From: Neorhodopirellula pilleata
GTDB taxonomy: Bacteria; Planctomycetota; Planctomycetia; Pirellulales; Pirellulaceae
Direction: 5' to 3'
Assembly: GCF_007859915.1 (NCBI RefSeq)
Contig: NZ_SJPM01000019.1
Span: forward strand, 1-64,000
Length of the DNA stretch: 64,000 nt
This document shows positions 7,781-18,000 of this stretch, piece by piece (positions within the stretch are counted from its first letter, which is position 1; each line of letters starts with the position of its first letter). A program made the position numbers and the translations under genes. A model generated the notes under the pieces. That model saw nothing but the letters and a program-made list of their open reading frames with translations. It did not search any database and was not told where the DNA came from.

Positions 7781-8911
7781 ATGGATACAGAATTCACTCC
7801 ACCTGAGGTTCCCAGTAGTCACTTGATTTCCTCGTCAAACGCTCCCGTTGCTGTAGAACTGCGATACCGCTGCAGCGAGCAGTTTTTGCCAATTTTGCAG
7901 CATTTGAACGCCTCGTTGTTGGTAACGACATACAAGTTAGGGAAGTTAGCCGTTATTCAACCTGTCCTGGACGATGCCAGCGGCGATTTGGTCGCTGACG
8001 TGCGATTGACTTCGTTCGAGTCAGCCATGGGACTGGCCCGGCATCCGACACAGCTCGCTGTGGGAACCCGACGTGGCATCTGGCGACTCGCCGGCCAAAA
8101 AGACTTGCCGCGAGAAATTAGGCTCACTGGCCAGGACACGCCTCCGACGTCGTCGGTTACGTTCGCCGCCCGAGACTATCACATCACGGGAAACATCAGC
8201 ATCCACGAGATGGCCTTTCAGGGTGATCAGTTATGGGCGGTCAACACGCTGTTTTCCTGCCTCTGCACCTTTGACTCGCCTCACAACTTTAAGCCTCGGT
8301 GGAAGCCGGATTTCATCTCCGATCTTGCGCCGCAGGATCGCTGCCATCTTAATGGGATGGCCTTGGGTTCAGACGGCCCGAAATATGTCACTGCATTGGG
8401 CAGAACGGACGTCGGTGGCGGCTGGCGAGAAAACAAAACGTCCGGCGGTTGCGTGCTCGATGTTGATACGAACGACGTCGTTGCGGATGGTCTGTGCATG
8501 CCCCATTCACCGCGGTTGCATCAGGGCAATCTTTACCTGCTCAATTCCGGACGCGGTGAGCTCTGCTGTGTCGATCCGAACAAGGGTGAGATCACCACGG
8601 TCGATCGGGTTCCGGGCTATACCCGAGGCCTGACATTTGCCGGCCAGTTCGCATTTATCGGGATGTCCCAGATTCGAGAATCAAATGTCTTTGGCGGGCT
8701 TCCGATCTCATCAATGCATGAGTCACTTCGTTGCGGCATCGCGGTCGTCGACCTGGTTTCCGGTCGCGCCGTCGCTTGGTTCGAATTTGAAACAGCAGTC
8801 GAGGAAATTTTTTCCGTCGAGATCCTACCAGGTGCTAATCCCACGTTTATCCACAGCCCCGACCTCGAAGGCAACGACCAGGAACTCTGGATCGTGCCAC
8901 CTTTTGCTTGA
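7781..8911 (+). CDS. TIGR03032 family conserved protein
   Basis: The 376-residue product resembles the TIGR03032 (DUF4915-like) family of predicted beta-propeller proteins. Visible features are LRYRCSEQFLPILQHLNASLLVTTYKLGKL near the start, TSFESAMGLARHPTQLAVGTRRGIWRL, the HLNGMALGSDGPKYVTALGRTD stretch with ENKTSGGCVLDVDT, and PHSPRLHQGNLYLLNSGRGELCCVD. No signal peptide or membrane segment is visible. The biochemical function of the family is unknown; members are often found near sulfotransferase, glycosyltransferase or TPR genes. Here it sits between the broken ligase-like gene and the giant surface-protein gene on the same strand, so a link to the surface is possible but unproven. Confidence 0.8.
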   Translation: MDTEFTPPEVPSSHLISSSNAPVAVELRYRCSEQFLPILQHLNASLLVTTYKLGKLAVIQPVLDDASGDLVADVRLTSFESAMGLARHPTQLAVGTRRGIWRLAGQKDLPREIRLTGQDTPPTSSVTFAARDYHITGNISIHEMAFQGDQLWAVNTLFSCLCTFDSPHNFKPRWKPDFISDLAPQDRCHLNGMALGSDGPKYVTALGRTDVGGGWRENKTSGGCVLDVDTNDVVADGLCMPHSPRLHQGNLYLLNSGRGELCCVDPNKGEITTVDRVPGYTRGLTFAGQFAFIGMSQIRESNVFGGLPISSMHESLRCGIAVVDLVSGRAVAWFEFETAVEEIFSVEILPGANPTFIHSPDLEGNDQELWIVPPFA

Positions 8912-9060
8912 CGCTCGACACTGATCAATAAACACCGAATCTATCCGCAAAATTCGCTACCAGCCACTCCGGGCTGTAGTGCGTCTCGTAGCAAGATTCG
9001 GCCTCTCAACTTAGAAACGAAGCTCCTCGCGATTTTCACAACTTACCATCGAGTAAATTT

Positions 9061-12000
9061 ATGTTCCAACGACGCGTGGCCCGCCGCCGAAATTCAAACA
9101 ATCGATCGCAACGACGTCGCTCGCTAACAGCATCTTTCCAGTCTCTGGAACCACGGCGTTTGCTCGCGGTCGATTTGGTCGCCGATATTGTTTCCGAGAA
9201 CATCGCTGCATCACCCGAAGAAGGCGTGGCGATCGGCAACGTGGCGTACTTCGGCAACGAGGATGAGTTTGGGCTCGAACTCTGGCAAAGTGACGGAACG
9301 GCGTCGGGGACTTTCCGAATCGCGGACCTCAATGAGGGGGCCGATGGTTCCGACCCGAACAACTTCACGCCGTTTCGAGATGGCTTTGCCTTCAATGCAG
9401 ATACCGGTCTGAACGACGGCGATGAATCGTTGCTGTACTACAACGTATTAACGGGAACGATCACGGAATTGACCACCCGCCAAAATCGCACCGAGATGAT
9501 CGACGTCTCGGGCACGTTGTTTTTCTTAAAGTTTGACGACTTGAATAACGATTACGAGCTTTGGAAGTCCGATGGCGAACCAGCCACGACGATGGTAGTC
9601 AAAGATGACTTTCCGACGTCATATCTCTATGAGTTCGGAGCCTCCGGTGGCAAGCTATTTTTCACTTATGACGACCTTGACAATGGCGAAGCACTGTGGG
9701 TCAGCGACGGAACGGCGTCTGGAACCGAGTTGCTACACGACATCGACCCGGGCTCATATTACTACGGTTCCTTTGGGATCAACTCGTTGACCGACGTCGA
9801 TGGAACGCTCTTTTTCCTCGCCAACGACGGAACCGGAGAAAAACTCTATTCCACCGACGGGAAGCAACTTGCCACCGATGGAGTCGCCGCCACTTTAACA
9901 ACGGTCAGTTCATTGCCGAACATCGCGGAGCTGACCGCCATCGGTACTGATCTGTATTTTACAGCGGAGTACGACTTACTATATAGCAATTCATTGTGGA
10001 CCGTCTCGGGTAGCACGGTCACCAACGTATTGCCGCTTGAAACCAGCTATCCGTATGCTTTTCGCGCTCAGTTGACCGAGTACGACGGACAACTGGCCTT
10101 TGTCGAAGTTGAATCCAGTGGTGCAAGTCTATGGACCCATGACAGCACGTCTGGCACACAGCTCGCTCACACTCTGAGTCAAGGCGGCAGCTATGCTAAT
10201 AGCGGGCTGCTCCAAGGTGCCGGACTGTTGTTCTTTGAAGTCGAAAACGGCACTTCCAGCGACACCGAGTTATGGGCCACCAATGCGACGCCAACGGGGG
10301 CTCGCTTGGTGACCAACGTTTCGAATCTAACCAACGATCCGTTTCCTGATTTTGTCGACGAAGCGTTGGGTACCGATTCGCACCTCTTCTTTAACCCCTC
10401 AGGCTCGCCAGATTTCTACGTCACCGATGGCACAGCCGGGAACGCCTCGAACTTGACGGCCAACTTCCGGTCCAATGATTCCAACCCCACCGAACTGACG
10501 TCCACTTCGCTGGGACTTTTCTTCAACTCAAACGGTTCGCTGCATCGCCTTGACGGCACGAATGGATTGGTAGAGCCGTTGCAAACGAGCTACAGCTATT
10601 ACAATCCGTCGGACATCACCGAATTGGCCGGAGCGGTTTACTTCATCGCCGAGGATCCGATCAACGGCGGTCGAGTGCTGTGGACGAGCGACGGAACGCT
10701 GCCCGGAACCGGAGTCGTCGATGACGGAAGCGGAAACACGCTGCCCGTTGAGAATCTAATCAACAATGGCAACCACCTTTACTGGATTGCTGAAGACTCG
10801 AACGGAATCAATCAGGTTTTCCAAAGTGACGGTAGCTTTGCCGGCTCGCAGGCCATTACCTCTTTCTATGACAATCCGTACTACTATCCTTTCGCCAGCT
10901 CTTATTCCGGAGCGGAGAACCTAGTGACGGCGGGAGGATTGCTTTACTTCACCGAACGACGAGAAAGTTTTAATTCTTCGGGAACACTTTGGGCCTTTGA
11001 CGACACGACCGATAACCTGGACTTCGTCAAGAATGGGGATTTCGGTAGCGGCACCTTCGGCTTCTCCGTCTTCTTGGATTATGATGGATCGAACTTTTAT
11101 GAATTTGATGATGAGTTGTACGTTGGAAGTGCTAGTCAGCTCTGGACTACCGAAGGTACTGCGTCTGGGTTCATCGTAACTCAGGTTCAAAGCTTTAACG
11201 GGTATAGCAACTACTCTCCCGGTCGCTTTGCGGAACATGAAGGCGATCTTTACTTCGTTGTCAATGCTGATGAACTTTGGAAAGTGGATGGACTTTCGGG
11301 CGGAGTTGTTCAAATTGAAGACTTCAATTCAGATCCCTATTCATTCGGATCTTACAGCAATCCACGCGAACTGACGTCTGTCGGCGACGCCCTCTTCTTC
11401 ACCTTAAACCAAGGCGGAACCAACACGTCACGTGAACTTTGGGCTTATGATTCGGTTTCAGACACCGCCGCACTCGTCCGCGACATCAACCCCAATCCCT
11501 CCAGCACTTCGTTCCCGACATCGCTGACCAATTTCAACGACCGTTTATTGTTCACCGCCAATGATGGCGTCAATGGTCAAGAGTTATGGACGTCCGACGG
11601 AACCGAAGCGGGCACCCTCCAGGTCGCCAACCTTTTCGCTCCCGGTCAACTCGGAGCCTTTTCTATCGATCCAATGTTCGCTCCTTTGGTTGAGCAAGAT
11701 GACCAATTGTTCTTCGCAGCGGATGATGGCATCGTCGGTCGAGAGCTATGGCGTTTCACGGCCCCGATCATCGAAACGACGCCGCCGGCGAGCGTTCCTG
11801 AAGGTTCATCCATCGACTTCTCCGGGACCGCTCGCTTTACCGTTACCCTAGTTGCCGCCACGGGCACGGTCGATTTGACGGGAGAGACTTTCACCTACAC
11901 CGCACTTGCCACCGGCGACGGACCGTTTACCTACACCGATACGCTCACGGCCACCGATGCCGATGGTGTCACCACCACGTTTGAGATTGTTATTGATGTA

Positions 12001-15000
12001 ACCAATGTTGATCCGGTTTTCGACGCCGGCGCCGATATCGATTTGTTACCCGTCGACGTGGGCCTTTTGCAACGAACGGTTACCTTCACCGACCCCGGCG
12101 CGGATACCTGGACGGGCACCGTGGACTACGGCGACGGCAATTCCGGCCCGGCGACCTTCGGGCCCGGCCAATCAGTCCTACTGAATCACACCTACATAGT
12201 GGACGGTAGTTATACGGTCACGGTTTCGATCGACGACGGCGATTCCGGAACCGTCACCGATTCGTTTGAAGTGACGGTCGACCTGAACACCCCGCCAACG
12301 ACCAGCGACCGGTTTCTCACGGCTCTTGAAGACACGCCCTACTTTTTTACTGCGGCGGAGTTCAATTTCGACGACGCCGATTCCGGTGACACCTTGGATT
12401 CGATCGTTATTGACGATCTCCCCGGTGCCGGGACTCTGTTCTTGGACGCCAACGGCGATTCCATTTTCGATGATCCGACCGAGCTAATAGCCAGTGGAGT
12501 GACCATCGGTGCCGCTCAACTGACCAGCGGACGCTTGGGCTTTGTCGCCGACGCCAATGAGAATAACTTATCTCTTTATAGCTTCTTTACGTTCCGCGTC
12601 AGCGATGGAAGCGATTTATCCAGCCCGTCCACGATGTCGATTGCCGTCGACCCGGTCAACGATCCACCAACGGTCGGCGTTGACCAATCGTCGGTGACCG
12701 TAGACGAAGGCAGCACCGCCACGATCACAGGCGTTTTTGGTGATGTCGATCTGGGCGACTCCGTCACACTGTCGGCGTCGATCGGAACGGTCGTCGACAA
12801 CCTCAACGGAACCTGGACCTGGACCTATCCGACGACCGACGGTCCCAGCGAATCGCAGACCGTCACGATCACCGCCGATGATCAGACGACCACCGCCGAG
12901 GTCACGTTTGAACTGATCGTGACCAATTTCGCACCTATGTTCGATGTTGGCACGAACGAAGCGATTTCTCTCGGCGCGTCATTCATGAGGACTATCGATT
13001 TCGTGGACCCCGGGGAAGACATTTGGACCGGCACTGTCAACTATGGTGATTCGGCGACGAACGAACCCTTGGTAATCGATCCAATCACGCGAACGATCGA
13101 ACTGTCACACACTTACGCTTCGAATGGAACTTTCACGGTTACTGTAACGCTAGACGATGGTGATCTTGGAATTACCACCAGCGACTTTGTCGTTAATGTC
13201 TTTTCGAATACAGCGTTCGAAAGCGTCAACTTGGGTTCGATCAATGCCGGAATCGGTGTTCAAGACAATGCCGTCGGGACGGGGTATCTGATGCATAGTC
13301 GGCAGAGCGTTTTTATCCGTTTCGCGTCGGCGTCTCCCCATCCCTCCAACAGCGATCACTTGATCACGGTTCGCCATGACGGATCGCAATGGCTCTACAA
13401 TAATAATACTGATTGGTATGTGTTCACCCCCGCAACGGACGACCGTCTGTTGGCGGCGGTTGACTTCGACGCTGATACGATTAGTAGCCTTGAAGGTTTT
13501 GCTGGTCAAATCGACGGAATTGATCAGGGATTCGTTTCAGGCGATTTGACTTTCTTCGCTGATCGCTGGTTTGGAGGAAATAACGACGGCGAGTTCACAA
13601 TTGAAGGGACTTACTTCGAGATCTCCACTTCCCCTCCAACCGTTGCCATCGATCTGGGTGCGATCAACGCCGGAATCGGCGTTCAAGACAATGCGGTCGG
13701 GACGGGGTATCTAATGCATAGTCGGCAGAATGTTTTTGCCCGTTTCGCGTCGGCGTCTCCCCATCCCTCCAACAGCGATCACGTGATCGCAGTTCGCTTC
13801 GACGGCTTGCAATGGCTCTACAACAACAATACAGATTGGTTCGCGTTCACCCCAGAAAGGGACGACCGTCTGTTGGCGGCGGTTGACTTCGATGCTGACT
13901 CGATCAGTAGTCGTGAAGGTTTTACTGGTCAAATTGACGGGATTGATCAGGGATTCGTTTCAGGTGATTTAACTTTCTTCGCTGATCGCTGGCTTGGAGG
14001 AAACAACGACGGCGAGTTCACCATTGAAGGGACTTACTTCGAGATCTTTGAGCCCCAGCCACCTGTTGTATTTTCGCCCGCTACCAATCAGATCGCCAAC
14101 GAAGGAACTTCCACATTCATTGACCTCGGCTCATTCGTCGATCCCGATGGCGGTGATTGGGAGTTGATCGTCGATTGGGGAGACGGCAGCGCGAGTGATT
14201 CGTTCACAATGAACTCCGATGGTTCGATCGGAGGTCGTTCACACGTTTATCCTGACGACGGCGTTTACACGATCAACCTAACAGTGACAGATGAGGGCGG
14301 TGCAGGACTCTCCGCCTCGGGTACGTTCGATGTAACCGTTTCAGGGGTAAGTCCCGAGATATACATTCCGGGTGGACCATTGACGCACCAACTAGACACC
14401 TCGATCGGAACCGGTGGTTTATGGACGACCGACCATTTGGGGTCGAACTTCGATTCGATCAATGACTTGGTTGTTCAAGATGACGGCAAGATTGTTGCAG
14501 TCGGAACGACCGATCACGGAGGAGGCAGTGACTTCGCGATTGTCCGATACAATGTCGATGGAACCCTTGACATGGATTTCGGCCTCAATGGTAAGGTCGT
14601 ACTCGACTTCGCAAAGTTTGATGACATAGCAAATGCCGTTGCAATCCAATCCGATGGAAAAATTGTCGTCGCCGGGGCGGGGAATTCTAGTCTGGGAAAT
14701 TTTGAAAACGAAATAGCTGTTGCGAGGCTCAATCCGGACGGAAGTCTTGATGAAACTTTCGACGGACCACTCGGAGATGGAAACGGTTTGTTTTTGCTTG
14801 CTAACAGCAGGGGTGAGGAAGCCAATGACTTGGCGATCGCATCGGATGGCACAATTATTCTCTCGGGATTTAACTACGACAGCAACTTCGGTCAGAACTT
14901 TTTAATTGTTCGCCTGCTAAACGATGGAAGCTACGACACATCCTTCACTGGCAATAGCGGCAACGGGAATGGACGCGTCATCGTGGACGTTTCGCCAGGA

Positions 15001-18000
15001 GAGAACGACTCGGCGAACGCTGTAGGAATTGATGCCAATGGCAAGATTGTTGTGGTAGGGTCCGCAAATCAACCAGCTCAAGGTGGAAAGAACTTTGCTG
15101 CCATTCGTTTGCGGACCGATGGAACGCTGGATACAGGCTTCCACGGAGATGGTAAATCAACAGTCGACTTTGCCGGTGGTTCCGACGAGGCGTTTGATGT
15201 AGCAATTCGGTCAACGGGAGAAATTTTACTCGCCGGCTACGCCACGATAGGTGGGACGCCAAATGCACGTTACGCTCTTGCCCAATTCACCTCCAACGGA
15301 TTTTTAGACTCTAGTTTTGATGGTCAATCTAATGGAAACGGGAAGGTCACGATTGGAGGAACTAATCCTAGTTTCAACGAAAAACTTTCATCGTTGACGC
15401 TAAGGCCTGATGGGTTTGCGGTCATGGCGGGAAGTTCGACTTTTAACAATCGATCGCGTTTCGGTGTTGTAGTCACAAACACAACCGGTCAGCCAGATTC
15501 TAGCTTTAATGGCGGCGGACGATTTACGATAGGTTTCAACGGTGGGAATGATCTCGCCAATGCAGTCGCGGTGACCTCGACCGGACAAATCATTGCTGGT
15601 GGAGTGGCCGATCGTCAAACTGATGGCGGTAAAGATTTTGTATTGATGGCGTTCACTCCGGTCGGACAACTTGACAACGACTTCGCCACCGATGGAAAGC
15701 AACTGACGAACTTCATTGGTCCTAACACCGACGAGGCCGCTGATGTGGTCGTTCAATCAGACGGAAAAATTGTCGTTGTGGGTACCACCATTCCCGCACC
15801 GACGAATAGCTTCTCAGGGAATTCGGACTTCCTTATCACGCGTTATCTGCCTAACGGAAGCCTTGATCCAACGTTCGGCATAGGCGGACGCGTTCAATTT
15901 GACTTTAATCGGCGAAATGATCGGGCCAACGCGGTCGCTCTTCAGGAAGATGGAAAGATTATCGTTGTTGGTGGTAGTAAATCACAAATACAAAACGACA
16001 ATTTGCCATCGGACGATGGTGACTTCGCGGTTTTACGGCTGAATCCGGACGGTTCACTCGATTCGACGTTTACCGGCACCACTGGCGTCGCGACTGGAGC
16101 GTTCTTACTTGACTTGCAAGGATATTCAGACACGGCCTACGATGTTGTCCTTCAACCTGACGGCAAAATACTGCTGATTGGAAGTTCGTGGGCACTCAAC
16201 AACGGCGGCGGCGATTTCGCGATCGTTCGTCTGAATCCCAACGGTAGCCTGGACACAGATTTTGATGGTGATTCCGGCTCGGCAAACGGGAAAGTCTATG
16301 TTGGTTTTGGCACCAGTCATGATCTCGCACTCAGCGCTGCCCTTACTGAGAGTGGACAAATCATTATTGCTGGCACGGCGCATATGGTGGCAAGCCTCTT
16401 GGACTTCGCGCTGGTTCGCCTGCAAGTCGACGGGAAAATCGACCCCACATTTGCTACAAACTCAGGAATCGGTGCCGGCAAGTTAACGATAGACTTTGAA
16501 GGTCAGAGTGATTCTGTACAAGGAATCGCAATTTCGCCGGGTGGAAGCTTATTTGTAGTAGGTTCGTCCGACTCGGGATCCAGCATCCGCCGCACTGATC
16601 TTGCTGTCGCTAAATTGACTATCGATGGACAACTGGATTCCGAATTTCAATCGGGTGGCAAATGGACTTTCGATTTTGATGGTCGCTACGACTACGGCAG
16701 TGATGTGCTTGCTAATCCAGACGGTGGCGTCACCGTTCTGGGTGGAGCTACCTCGTTCTTTACGGATGAAAACGATTTTGCATTGGTGCGATTTTCTGAG
16801 GACGGAAACTTAGACCTTACCTTCGACGGTGACGGCATATTCACTACCACTTTTGGCGGACCGCGTTCCAATCAGGCCATGGCATTGGCGGTCCAGCGGA
16901 ATGGCTCCATCGTTGTTGCCGGAACAGTACAAACTTTTGAAGCGACGGGAGACGACTTTGGTCTTCTTCAATTCTCAGCTACCCCTGGCCCGTTCTCGCT
17001 CATTGTCGAGGAAGACGCAGGTTTCAGCTTCACTCCCCTCGTATCGGATGCCGGATTTAACAATCCACTACGGCCTGGCGGCGCCACAGTTGAAACGTTT
17101 ACTTACGCCGTTGATTGGCTGGACGGATCACCAGTTGAGAGTGGGTCGGTTGTGATCGATAGTGTGGGAGGCCCCGGCTTACCCACCCTCGGCAGTTTTG
17201 AACTCAACCATGTCTATCCAACTCCTGGTACCTACGAAGCATTAATAACGGTCACTGATGACGACGGTGACGCCACACAAATCACTCAAACCATCATTGT
17301 CAATGAGGTCCTTCCAACCGAAGATTTCGGCGATGCACCGGAAAGCTATGCCACCTTACTTGCTGATGATGGAGCCCGGCACACGGCAAACGGCCCGACA
17401 CTCGGTGGTGATCGAGATGCCGAGTTCGATGGATATTTAAATCCATTCGCCGATGGCGACGATATTGACACCAGTGACGACGAAGACGGAGTCACCCTTA
17501 CGACGCTGACGATCGGTCAAACGAGTGTCCCAATCACTGTCAATGTCCAGGGTGGATCCGCAATGCTGGACGCTTGGATCGATTTCGACCGCAGTGGCAC
17601 CTGGGAGTCAGTAGAACAGATTTTTTCTAGTGAAATGCTCTCCACCGGAAACAACCAACTCTTTGTCAACGTTCCCTCGACAGCAATCGCGGGACTCAGC
17701 TTCGCCCGTTTTCGCCTCAGTACCGCCGGCGGACTTCAACCTACTGGGCTTGCCTCCGACGGCGAAGTCGAAGATTACTCGGTCGTACTTAATACCAACC
17801 CCGTTACACAAGATGATGCGGTCAAGACAACCCGGAACACCCCCATCACGATCGACGTTTTGACCGATAACGGTAACGGCATTGATACGGACCCTGATGG
17901 CGATCCGCTGGCCATTGTCTCGACCACACAACCTGCCAGCGGAACGGTTGTCGTTAACTCGACAAACGAGTTAACCTATTTCCCAATCTCAGGATTTAGC

